Shown here: in pieces, positions 33,661 to 44,213 of the stretch | Layout of the letters: every line of letters starts with the position of its first letter | Position numbering within the stretch: the first letter of the stretch is position 1 | Origin: Adenophora triphylla var. japonica | Taxonomy: Eukaryota > Streptophyta > Magnoliopsida > Asterales > Campanulaceae | Length of the DNA stretch: 64,000 bases | Direction: 5' to 3' | Assembly: GCA_022495995.1 (NCBI GenBank) | Contig: JAFEMH010000530.1 | Coordinates: 434,001 to 498,000, forward strand | Program-made: the position numbers and the translations under genes | Notes under the pieces: generated by a model | The model's database searches: none | Seen by the model: the letters and a program-made list of their open reading frames with translations, nothing else | Told to the model about the DNA's origin: nothing

Positions 33661-36440
33661 TTGCGCCCACGGGACCATGGTACGGGCCAGACTTTCCTCT
33701 AGCTTGAGCTTGTGAGGATATGAAGAGGTGAGCAGAGACCAAAGGGAAATGTTCGCCTGAGTCTGCTTGAGCTGAGTGAGGATCGGGTCCTCTTTCACGG
33801 AACTTGTGTCCTCGGGCAGACTGGGTTGCAGTTCTGGCTCCGTCGGCTTTTTGGTGGCCTTAGGCGGTAGTGCATGGATTTGACCCGATCGGGTTAGAAC
33901 GCTGACATCAGGTTTGGTCCCTTCTGAACAGGCCGCTCTGAGTTGAGCCATAGTTAGAGGAGGATTCCTCGTAGCGTAGGGCCATATGTCTTCCTCAACT
34001 CATTGATCGTAGACGAGTTCCTGAGCTTCGGCAGCCTTGACGGATTCTCGTCCAGATACCGGCTTAGGTGCCTCAGGGAGGTAGTTTACGGATTGCCGCA
34101 CTGCTCGAACGTCGCTGCACAACAAAGGGTTGCCTCGAATCGAACCGTGCGTTTGACCCTCCGGGAGGTTGGAGAGTTCTCGCCTCAAGCGAACGGTCTC
34201 CTTGATCTCTTCACGGTATATCGCGTTCCTTTCCTTCTTGCCGAGCATACTCAAGGCATTCGGAGTTGGGTCCGGCGATATTCATGGTTTGCCGCTTTTC
34301 CTCCGCTCTTGACCTGCATCAACTTTCTTGCAATGAGCTCGCGCCGAGAGTTAGCGCCTCGCGTTTCTTCCCACGTGAGAATAGCCGTGCTTCTTTGAAC
34401 CGCGTGCGGCAGCCTAGGTAAACCTCCATCGGGAGAGTTTTCTCCTCTCGTTTTATCTCGAGTGGCGGGTATGTCGAAGGTGAGTACACGGCTTCCCGAA
34501 CATCTCGCCCATGTGACTCGGTTGCCGTCCTGGCTGATCGTTTCGTAAACGAATGCCGCGGTCTCGTGGAATTTCCCGAGTAGTTGCTCGAGACGAATTT
34601 CCATCTTCCTCTTGTTTTTAAATAGACCTTCCTGTCTAAGTTGGCCTTTCAATTTGAGTGCGGAAATGATCCGTCCCCATCCTCCCTGTGACCCTCGGGA
34701 GTCCGGCTTTGTTGACTTCATGCCCGGCTTGGAAGAGAATGGTTTCATCGTCTTCGCTGCCGCTTTCACAGAGAACTTGCTTTCCTCGGGAGGCAAGCGC
34801 CGGGATTCGTTCTCCGCCGTGTCGTTCCATCTCCTAGGTCATCTGGGACCGTTGACCACCCTCGTGGCGTAGGGGCTGGATGAGAACAGACGGTAGTCGA
34901 GGAAGTTGCCGTGAGCAAAACCCCGAGGTCGAACCGGTCTAGAGTGGCCTCTAGCTTTCGTCCGAAGCCGCCCGTGACACTTTAAGGGCTCGGTCCCCGT
35001 CGGCCTTTGAGCTTGGTTTTCGTCCCGCAGACGGCTTTCTTGAGCGGCTAGTTCCATGAGGGCTTTCCTTGCGAGAGCTAAACAGCCTCCGTAGGTGCGC
35101 GCCGTCCGACTAGTGTCCGTAACCGTGATCACATTCAAATCGCCGAATGGCGGAAACACTTGGATTACGTTGACGAAGGAAGTCGGATCGACATTCCATG
35201 CGGCCTTCCTTGATCTCGATTACCAAGAAATTTGCCCATATCTCGTTGATTGACCCCACTGGGTGTTGAATTCTCGCAATGTTGACAGCCTCGTGATCTC
35301 GCTCGATCGCTAAGTCTATCGTAGCTAGCGCCTACCGGCGTGATGTCTCGAATCCGGCCGTGACGACCGGGAGCAGACCGAACCGGAGCATGTTGATGCC
35401 GAGGTGGTCATTTCCTATGTCGGAAGCCGACTCGCCTCGCGGGGAAAACCTTCACGTATGTTTTCGGTGGCCGCCTAAGCGTTCCCGAGGTTGATCTCGA
35501 CTCGTAGCAAGGTGAGGAGCTTTGTCTCCTTCGCCGTTGCCCCTCGCTCGCGGCGCTGAGGGTATAAGCTTGACCGACGGCACGGGCCGGTTGCCACCGG
35601 GGCCGGTACTGAAGTAATGATGAGCTCGAGCTCGCTTGGCCAGTGGCCTCGTTTACCATGAGCAGCAAATGCCGAGGGTGACTTTGGCATTGCGTAATCC
35701 GACGATAAGGACCGGATCCTTCGCATCATCAGATACCGGAATAGATGATGTTGACGAAGTCGTCGTCAGGCCACTTGATCGAGGGATTCTTTGTCGTGGT
35801 GAACCGCTTGCTTCCAATTGTCTGATAGCCGCCCAGATCGACGTTGAGCTTGACAATTTCCATGGTATTGGAGCCTCGTCGTAGGTGACCCGATCGTAAC
35901 GGGTGCCGTCCTCGAAACCGAGCATGTGAATGCAGAGATCCGCCCGCGGCCCGCCTGCATCCTCGACTCCGAGAGTCCCGATTCGTCGTCGTCCGACGGC
36001 TCAACCCAAACGTAGGGACGTATCGCGTCCGGTGCGTTGCCGGAGCTGCTAGGAAAACATCATGCCCTTCATTGGAGAAGAGGGGTGCAGCGGGTAGTTC
36101 CTCGTGTAGGACATCCCATACGACTTCCATGCATTCATCACGAGTGTGACGGTGCTTGTTGACCTTTATCACGAAGATATCTTTGCCTGGTAGGGCCAGA
36201 GAGTTGGCTTGAAGAATGCTGATGAATCTCCGATTGGAGACAGGGGGTTTGCGTGCCCGCATCATGGCGATGCTCAGTGTTTCTTTCCAATCTGCCTCCA
36301 AATGTTGGAAACGACAGTTGAACTTGATGTATCGGACTGCTTCGTGGTCCGCCCGCTCGAGTACGTTTACATAGTTAGCATCTCCTGACTCGAGGGATTC
36401 GATGAGATTTGCCCCGATAGTCCCCTCGGTCGGCTTCAAG
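33661..36440 (-). other. Element B: segment of unknown function between PR1 and PR2
   Basis: Formerly coding, by comparison with A at 6721-9429, but I recognise no domain. Open pieces include 33637-33951 (proline-rich, ending near PR2), 34251-34796 (KMEIRLEQLLGK, charged), 34839-35159 and 35729-36439 (YIKFNCRFQHLEADWKETLS, NRRFISILQANSLALPGKD, FLAAPATHRTRYVPTFG). It sits between two protease domains, so it could be the remnant of a second gag-like or linker domain brought in by duplication. Confidence 0.45.
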
Positions 36441-37000
36441 GAGGTAGCCCCGTGCTCGATCGCGGCACGCTGTCAGCTGCCTCGCTTCGTTTCCTATGAG
36501 GAAACCGTCCCCTGATGACTTCAAGATCTCCCCGCCGGTTAATGAACTTAACGCATTGATGGAGAGCGAGGCTATGGCTTTCATGTGATGCACCAAGGGC
36601 GTCCCAAAAGAGCCGTGAACTCGGATGGAATGTCCATCACGTGGAATTTTGTCGGCACCATTTGGGTTTCGAACCGTAGTTCCAGAGTCACCGTCCCTGT
36701 GATGGGACGAGACGTGCCGTCGTAGGCCTCGATAGTCCGAGCCGACTAATCGATGGCTTTCGTTGATGCGGAGGGCTCGCATCATGCTGAGAGGGAGAAC
36801 GTTAACAGCTGACCCATTGTCTACCAATACTCTAGGGAGTGTTATGGTGTTGAGCTTGAGAGTGATGTACAGAGCTTCGTTGTGCCCCGAGGCATCTCTC
36901 GGTAAGTCTTCGTCACGTAAAGTGATCATACCGCCATACGCCGGAATCGTAGATCCGATCTCTATCCGGAGAAGGAGAGTCATCCACCCATCCGTTTCGT
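36441..37000 (-). pseudogene. Element B: first protease domain (PR1)
   Basis: EALYITLKLNTITLPRVLVD (about 36818-36880) leading into the D-N-G active site (36813-36821), then SAVNVLPLSMMRALRINESH (about 36755-36812). Further blocks are in shifted frames, ending with the LVHHMKAIAS block (about 36565-36600). It lies just after gag. The catalytic variant is D-N-G. Confidence 0.8.
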
Positions 37001-39222
37001 CTTCCTCTTGCGAGGTAAAGCCTTTGCCGGAGCCTCGGGATTGCGTTGAGGCCGTTTGTGGCGGTTGCCGCCCTTGGTTAGCACGTTGATCGAGTGCGAG
37101 TGCCAAGCCGACTTTGATCTTCCTTGCCGGTCCGAGCTCTAAGCCGGACAAATTGAATCTTGGCCGATCCCGCTGGGGTTAGGCTTCGACCGGGCAAGAA
37201 GATTACCAAGATCCGAGGTATTCCTGTCCCAAGGTCCGAGCTCTATTGTCGCCAGGACTTTTCGGCTTTCCCACCCCCGCTTGCTCTAAAGCCGCATGGC
37301 CCGGAGGAAGAGAGGACTCGGGCCGGAGTACAAGACGTAGTAGTCGAACCTCCCGAAGGCTCTCCGAGTGTACCCACACCGGTGTCTCCAGCCTTCGTAT
37401 CTTTCTCTCGCTTGCCGTTGAGAGGACTTCTTCTTCGTTTTTCTGAGGATCGCTCCGACCATGTCTTGGGACTCGTACCTGTGCAAAGTGAGCAGCCACA
37501 AACATCGTAGCCGATGTGGACATTTGATGAGGACCCGACCGGAAGAGGCGGAGGGACCGGCTCGCGGCAATCTTCTTGGGCACCCACTCAATGGAATTCA
37601 CGCCGTTATTGTTCTAAAAGGGTTTCCGATCAGTATTGGCCCACGGGGGCGCTCCAACTTGCCTTCTTCTATCAAGTTCTCGGGATTTCGTATCGTAACC
37701 CCACGCAGCTTGTCGGTGGTATGGCCGTGATATCGATGGAAGGCGCAAGATTTGCTCTTGTCGCCGTTGACTACGGGATTCTTGGGTTTGTAATTGGCAA
37801 CGGGTTTAAGGAGACCTTCCTTGATTAACCCTTCCAAAGATCTTGCTCTGGCATATCCAACTTGTCGAAGTGCACGGTAGACCGCTTCGAGGTGGAGTTG
37901 TTGCTTTGTGGGACCGGGTTTCGTTGCCCGACCGCCGTCCCCGATGGATGTAGTCGATGCACGTATCTTCCCTTTGCCGGGGCCGGTGCGGGATTGAATG
38001 CAACCGCCGAGCGGTATCTCGTATGGCCGTGCAAAGAGCCAACTTCTCCTTGAGATCCTTCTCGAACCGTGAGCCGGCATTGACCATGGCCCGGAGATCT
38101 CGGGAAGAAATGGTGACCGATGAGAGTTCTCGATGGACGGCCTTAAGCAGACTTGAAGATCCGCATCTGCTCATCCTTCGAGAGTGGCTCCATGATCTCT
38201 GAAGAGTTTCCAACCACCTTTTGTAGAATTCTCCGACGCTTTCGTCCGCTTCGCTCGTGGTGATTAAGTCCTCACGACTTGTTTCCCACTCTAAGTTGGA
38301 TCGGTACTGCCCAGAAGATGTTACTAATCTCGATCCTGTGTGTGGCGATCCGCAGCTTCGACCCTCGTAAACCATCGTAACGCCGAACTCTTCGAGCGTA
38401 TGCCGGAAGTGGTCGGCCATTTGCCGGAGGGTTGCTCCTTTCGCTCTCATGCCGAGAACGTAGGTGTCGACGTGCGTTTGAGGACATTCGGTTCCGTCGA
38501 ATCGGTCCATCTCCGACATTCCGAACTTGGCAGGAGAGGCGTGACCATTCCCTGATCCGCGGACTTGAGCGTTTCCTCGCTTTGAGCCGCTCATGGTGGC
38601 TTTCTGTGTCTTTCATCCGTTCGACCATCCAGCCAAGGTTGGGTCCAAAGGGTGGACTCGTGAGGCTCTGGCGCCGGTGCTACCACGTGAGCGGTAGTGA
38701 TTGGAGGTGGAAGGCTTGATATATGTGGATATACGGGGCCTTTTTCGAACCGTATCGGGGTTTGTCCCCTGTTTTGGGGATTCGTGTATAGGCAACGGGA
38801 CGAACCCGGAGGGTATTGAAGGATATTGGCATCCCGAGATGGTCCAAATGCGCCGGTGGTATTGAGTGATAGGAGTAGCACCGGCCCGGCCAAATATGAC
38901 AGGTTGCCCCGGGAGGTGGCAATGTGAAGCCTAGGCCTACTGCTTCCTTGGTTAGAAGTCATCCCGTATGTTGGCGGGGGAGGAACCCGGTTGAAGGTTT
39001 GGTGAACTCGGTTTCGGGAATCGTCATCCTCGACCAGACGAAAGTACCGTCTCGACCGGGGATAGCCGCTATACCACGCTCATTCGTAAGCCGTACCACG
39101 AAATTCTCGCCGATCTTCTTTCTCGCCTCTTGTGAACCTCACAAGCCCTGATGGCTTCTTCCAAAGTCATATCTCGTTACGGTGGCGGGGTCCTTCCCCG
39201 TCACGATTTCTGAGCTAGACAT
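37001..39222 (-). pseudogene. Element B: gag
   Basis: Begins at ATG 39222 (M-S-S-S-E-I-V-T-G-K). The capsid core KFGMSEMDRFDGTECPQTHV (about 38470-38540) is followed by MRAKGATLRQMADHFRHTLE (about 38395-38450) and ETSREDLITTSEADESVGEF (about 38230-38290). A zinc-knuckle-like CAFHRYHGHTTDK stretch lies at about 37715-37760, with RNPENLIEEGKLERPRGP after it. The capsid half is open for about 260 codons (37806-38594) though partly in a shifted frame. The product would form the element's particle. Confidence 0.83.
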
Positions 39223-40503
39223 GTCGGAAATTCGCCGAGGGAACCGAGGGAACCGAAGAACCGTTCGACGCCGCCGTAATCGGTGATCCCGGGCAAGGCG
39301 CCGACCCGGAAATCTAAACCACTTTCGCTCGCTAGTGGAACGAAAGGAAGGGTTTAGGCTTCTGAAAGGGAGGATTTGGATCAAGGTTTCGGGCTTGTGC
39401 AATGTGCGCTACCGATTAATGTTTACTTAAAGCGCGTTTTCTCGTAGTCCTAATCGGTTGGAAAAGAGCGAGTCTTCTTTTTCGCAACTAATCCTAGAGC
39501 TCTAATCGCGGATCTCGTCACTACGCTTATAAGCCCCTCGTTTCCATTGTAGATCATCTTTCTCGGGACACACTATCCCGAGCGAGGTCCTATAAGGCAA
39601 GCGAGTTCCACCGACAAAGGAAAAAGTGAACTTAAGGCTAGCCGATCACGCAAACTTTCAACGTATGTGACGCACGGGCCACGCCGAAGTCAACGTCCTT
39701 AAGTTAAGGCGGGATCGTGCCAAAATTTCGGCATGACCTCTCCCGACTCGCTTGTGCGAGAGACCTTTGCTTTTGGCGTTGGCCAAGTTGTGGCCGGCAC
39801 GGTGAATACGGTGATGGTTTGGTGACACGTGCCACATTGAACCTTCTGGGTATATTTTTCGCAGTAGCTCCGCGTCAAAGTCAAGGCCGAAGAGCTCGAG
39901 ACTTCGGTCGGGAACGACCTTCGGTCTCATCCTCTCGAGCTTGACTGGCGGGCCCGGCGTAAAAACATACACTTAGGCTTTATGACACGAGCTAAGCCAA
40001 AACCAACCTAGGTCTTGGACAAAGTGTGACACAAAGAGTGCATGGCTTACACGGGCTAGGATGGGATGTTTGGGACGACCCCGTGCGCCCGAAAGGCATC
40101 TCGCGTGCCAATCGAGGTGCAACCGATAAGGCCATCCCGGGTTACGGGTCAGTGTGCAAAGGTTCCGAGGCGCGCAAGTGCACGTGAAGTGCGGTGTTCC
40201 GAGGCAAAGAAGTGCGCGTAGTGTGCGGTCACTAAAATTCTTTTTCCGAGTAAAACAGAGATTTTTCATAATGTGTCTGAAAGCATTATGATGCGCAGTT
40301 CAAAAGACAGCAATGAAAATCAAACATGAATGGGGATGCACAAACATGGTATGATTTTGAAAAGTTGACAATGTAATGCCTTTGAAAAAACCATTCGAGG
40401 TTTAAAGTAACACACACACACAGAAACGAGGAAGGGTAAACGAAAGTTTGACCCACGGAAGGCTTTTTAGAAAACAACGGTAGTTTTGAAAAAAGTATCA
40501 CAA
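39223..40503 (-). other. Element B: untranslated leader between PBS and gag
   Basis: Matches 12287-13585 of A. No conserved ORF. Differences from A include loss of a CTG (CCACGCC here near 39680 against CCACTGGCC near 12751). Confidence 0.6.
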
Positions 40504-40521
40504 TCCCCAAATGAGTCGCCA
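40504..40521 (-). other. Element B: primer binding site
   Basis: Minus strand TGGCGACTCATTTGGGGA; the central four bases differ from the site in A. It follows the LTR end directly. Confidence 0.75.
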
Positions 40522-40522
40522 A

Positions 40523-42516
40523 TCGAAATTACCCGGACTTTCGCGCGCGCGAAAGGGCGGTTGTCTTTTGCGGGAGGTTGGTGTCTGAGACCTCGCTTCA
40601 TGGGAAGGAAAATGAGGAGTCGCCACGCGGTTTTTGTATTTTGAGCCCAAACGTTGAGAAACGGCTTTTGAAAATGGTGTCGTTTTTATTGGTAGCAAAA
40701 ACTTAGGAAAAGGCTTTGAAAATAGGGGATCATTTTTATTGGTAGCAAAAACGAGTAAAAAGCTTTGAGTACCAGAGATTGTTAGGTTCGGAGGTCACGT
40801 TACGTTTCGGGAAGAGTATTACGAGATCACCCGAAACGCCTCGTATGACGAGTCTTTCTACCTTTCCCGAAAACATGTGTGTGTGTGTGTGTGTTTTGAA
40901 ATGGGGGCTTGAATGACAAGCTTAATCTTGGTTTGAATGGTAAACGTTGATTAGGTGACTTTGTTTGAAAGGATGAGCGTTTGAATGACAAACGTCGGTT
41001 TTGAGTTTGAAATGAGCGTTTGCGTGGCAAACGTCGATTTTGATCCTTTTGAAAGAGAGTTCGAAGTACGAACTCCGGTTTTGAACCGGGCGAGTCATTG
41101 TTAACGATTTTTACGGAAAAAGCGTATTAAATGATTTTAAGTGTCAAATGGCGGCTTTTAGTTTGAAGATCAGCGTTTGGAGGCCAAACGTCATTTCGCG
41201 CGTTTTGAAAGAGAGTTCGAAGGTCGAACTCCGGTTTTGAACCGGGCATTACATTGTTAATGATTTTTACGGGAAAAAGCGTATTAAATGGTATGCAATC
41301 AACGAATCGGGTTGCGACTCGGACTTTGAAAAGTTAATACTATCACAATCCAAACGGGTCGGACTTTGTAAATGACAGTATTTAAAGCAGTATCGACGAA
41401 ATCAAACGATCCGGAATCATAAATGACGATCAACGAGCCAAAACGGCTCGGAATTGTAAATGACGATCAACGAGCCAAAACGGCTCGGAATTGTAAATGA
41501 CAGAAAGTAAGTGACGATCGACGGATCGATCGATCCAGAATGGTAAATGACATAAAAAAGTAAACGGAACGGGGTCGGAACGCCGTTTTAACCCGTGATT
41601 ACTTCTCTTACGGGAAGAGAAGAGGATCGAGGGGCTAAAACGTATCGGACCCCGTTAGACGGAGGCGTCTACATTTCAACAAACGTTGTTCGAAACGGTT
41701 GTAGCGACTGGCGCATAAACCGAGACGAAACGAGAGATTAGAGAGAGGGAGTTATACCTATGGCTAGGGTTGACTCCTTTGGCTCGGGGGTGTGTACGGG
41801 ACACGGAAAGTAGTTTGAAATGGTGTTTTGGAGGGATGAGGGGCGTATTTGATCGAAATACGGAAGTTTCACGCGAATCGAGACAAAACGAGGGCTCGGG
41901 AGGGGTGAAACTCAGTTGGGCCGTGGGGTAGAGTGATTTTTGGGAGTAAATTTGTCCTCTTTTTGGCTTTGACATCAACTTCTATTTATAGGTGAAAAAT
42001 ATAGTAAGAGTCCGGACGGACTTAGACTGATTTCCAGGGTTTTGTGGTATTTTGGAACTTTGAGGGGCTTCACGGCAATTTCGTAAAGTTTGCACAGGAG
42101 TCCTACGGACTTTGACTGAAATCCAGGGGTATTTTAGTCTTTTCCCTTTGATTTCTGATTGAAGGGTGACGGGAGGGCTGTGGCATGGCTTCCACATGTC
42201 CCATGACTCACCAAATGTGTGGGAGTTCGTTCCCCGGTCCCGATTTTGTCTGTTTTTTAAAATAACAGTCCGGAAAATGTCCGAAATGCCCCCGAAAAGT
42301 GTCGGAAAGTGCATTTTTCAGGGAAAACTGTACTTTCACGTGCGATGACGTGTGTTAAGTACGTTTCGACGTCGGGATGCACGGGACAGTCCCGGGACGT
42401 CTCGTTGGCTTGGCAACGGGGAGTTTAACGAGTTCCGGTTAACCTGGAGCGGGCCAGTTAACGGATTTCGGTTAACTTTCTGACGGATTTTGACGATCCG
42501 GATTTGGGTACTTATA
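40523..42516 (-). repeat. Element B: 5' LTR
   Basis: About 1994 bp, aligned with the LTR of A. The right terminus reads TATAAGTACCC on the minus strand (TG changed to TA). TATA box at 41984-41993 (minus), promoter palindromes at 42009-42022 and 42099-42111, hairpin array at 40907-41231, GT microsatellite near 40875-40894. Adjacent to the right is PMD sequence of F, starting at 42517. Confidence 0.86.
40907..41231. repeat. Element B LTR: array of short hairpins
   Basis: 40907-40921 GCTTG-AATGA-CAAGC; 40931-40945 GTTTG-AATGG-TAAAC (G-T pair); 40978-40994 CGTTTG-AATGA-CAAACG; 41017-41033 CGTTTG-CGTGG-CAAACG; 41057-41075 GAGTTCG-AAGTA-CGAACTC; 41174-41190 CGTTTG-GAGGC-CAAACG; 41213-41231 GAGTTCG-AAGGT-CGAACTC. 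Loops are five bases throughout. Unit composition differs from A. Confidence 0.8.
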
Positions 42517-43738
42517 GGTTCTATGAGATCTTTCGGTGTCAGCCGTGGGATCGGGATGCTGAGGCCATGGGGGCCTATCCTGCTATGATGTGCTGGGCCC
42601 GTTCTCTGAGGAGGAGGAGGACGATTAGGGGGAAGCTCACTGTTGCATATCGGGATGTGCAGGAGTTCCTGGAGAGAGATAGCCCGGCGGGGTTCGAGCT
42701 GTACCCCTGGGTTCGGTATGGCGACGACGAGCTCGAGGGCGGTCCCGTGGTGACACAGCATAGGAAGATGCTGCGGGGCCTGACTTGCGATGTTATGTAT
42801 CTGGGGGAGAGGGTCTTCTGGCAGCATGGCCTAGGTGTGCCCCCTATGGTTCCGAGGGATCCGCCCTTTGGGATGATGCATCCTTATGACATGGACGTGC
42901 TGGAGTATGAGAGGTATCTGGGCGGCGTGAGCACTGAGGATTTCATCTTGTATGGCGAGGAGTACGGGGCCTTCGTTAGACGTAAGCTGAGGACGCCACA
43001 GGTGTTGGCGAGGGAGAGGCAGGATGGCCCACCGCGTCCCCCAGATGTTTCGGTGCCTGGGCCGGACTTTACATATGTCCGCGGGGATTCGTCGAGGCGG
43101 AGGGTGTCGGTGCCCATCCCTGAGCAGGCTCCTGCTGCTTATCGGGTTGACCCGGATGCTCCGGTGAGTGTGCTTACTCTTTTTCATCTTGGCATCTTTT
43201 CTGTATTTTTCTCTTTTTTGTCGAGTATGATTGTATCTCTTTTGCTGAGCATTTCTTTGGCTGTTTGCTCGTGCAGGTCTCGGGGCGATCGTTTGACACG
43301 CTGACCCGTCGGTATGTGGGGATACAGTCCTTTGCGAAGAAGCTCGCGGGGAAGCTGTCTTGCAGGTCTTCACGGCAGGCGGCGGCGTTTGAGTCAATGC
43401 CTTCGAGGCATTATGTGGATGCCCCTTCGTCGAGGGCTGAGCCAGGGCCACAGCAGGAGGGACCCATTCGGGGGCGGCATAGTCTAGATGCAGGGATGTC
43501 TGCGGGGGCCCAGAGGTTGCAAACTCTTCACCAGTTCTTTCCTCCGTCGGATGCACAGGGAGAGGGTTCATCGGCGCACCCCTTCTACGATCCTTTCATC
43601 GGGTTTGATCCTTCGGAGTACCTCAGGTACTCGCCTCAGGAGGGGGTCCAGTATTCTGATGACTAGGGTGTGGCTGGCGAGTTTGCCGAGATGCCTGACT
43701 TCTCATTTGCTGAGGTTCATGATGATGAGTCGGAGTAG
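42517..43738 (+). pseudogene. Element F: antisense PMD gene, exons 3 and 4
   Basis: Begins at the exon 3 boundary, where the LTR of B replaces the intron. Exon 3 (42519-43163): FYEIFRCQPWDRDAEAMGAY, a MLRGLTCDVMYLGERVFWQH stretch (42768-42828), RKLRTPQVLARERQDGPPRP. Intron 43164-43276 (GTGAGTGTG...GTGCAG, 113 bp). Exon 4 from 43277: VSGRSFDTLTRRYVGIQSFA, then a glutamine/proline-rich region; an in-frame TAG at 43664-43666 precedes the likely original end at 43736-43738. Otherwise open. The positions of the exon boundaries agree with those of C and B. No upstream exons remain in the window. Confidence 0.75.
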
Positions 43739-44213
43739 GGCTCATTTTCTTTCCCTCTTTCCATTTGTTTTTTGTTTAGCAATAGACGTTTTGGTACCTG
43801 TAATAAAACATTTTGTATGTGCACAACAAAGTATTTTATTTGAGATGTAATGTCGTATTTTGTGATTCCCGGTGATTGTCCTAGGAATTGTTGCTAGTTT
43901 ATTATTTGTGCATGTCACGTGAGCTGGGAATGCGTTTGTGGTTAGTGTATGGTTGCCGGAAATGGCTTTGGCCAGGATTTGAGCAGTTTGGAGCAAGGTC
44001 CTACCTGGCTGTTTTGCTGTTTGCTGAAAATATGGGACCAGATTGCAAAGAGGTCCGTACGGACAGACCTAGCATGCAAAGAGGTCCGTACAGACAACCT
44101 TTTCTTTTGGGGAGGAAATAAGTGTTTACAAGATGTCTGGACTTCCCTCACTTCCCATTTGCAGTAATTTCGATCTTTCTTCCTCATTTTCTCTAGAAAC
44201 CTCCATTTTTGCC
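43739..44213 (+). promoter_or_regulatory. Element F: spacer with palindromes upstream of the second antisense gene
   Basis: Non-coding AT-rich sequence. Perfect palindrome GTCCGTACGGAC at 44053-44064 and a near copy GTCCGTACAGAC at 44084-44095, each within an AGAGGTCCGTAC context, about 120-160 bp before the ATG at 44214. The words belong to the same GTCC-N4-GGAC type as the A/B LTR palindromes. No clear TATA box. Confidence 0.55.

Larger units (their letters stand above)
24523..42516 (-). mobile_element. Element B: Tat/Ogre-like Ty3/gypsy retrotransposon with antisense genes, 3' end cut by D
   Basis: Minus-strand gypsy element related to A. Right to left: 5' LTR (42516-40523), PBS, leader, gag, PR1, unknown segment, PR2 with G-patch-like region, RT, RNase H, complete integrase, 3' box, then two genes on the plus strand, the PMD/DUF7745-like gene (26632-28121) and the PMD gene (24523-26101). 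The PMD gene is interrupted by the LTR of D, so the rest of its 3' end and its 3' LTR are outside the window. The right LTR terminus abuts the PMD gene of F. Confidence 0.85.
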
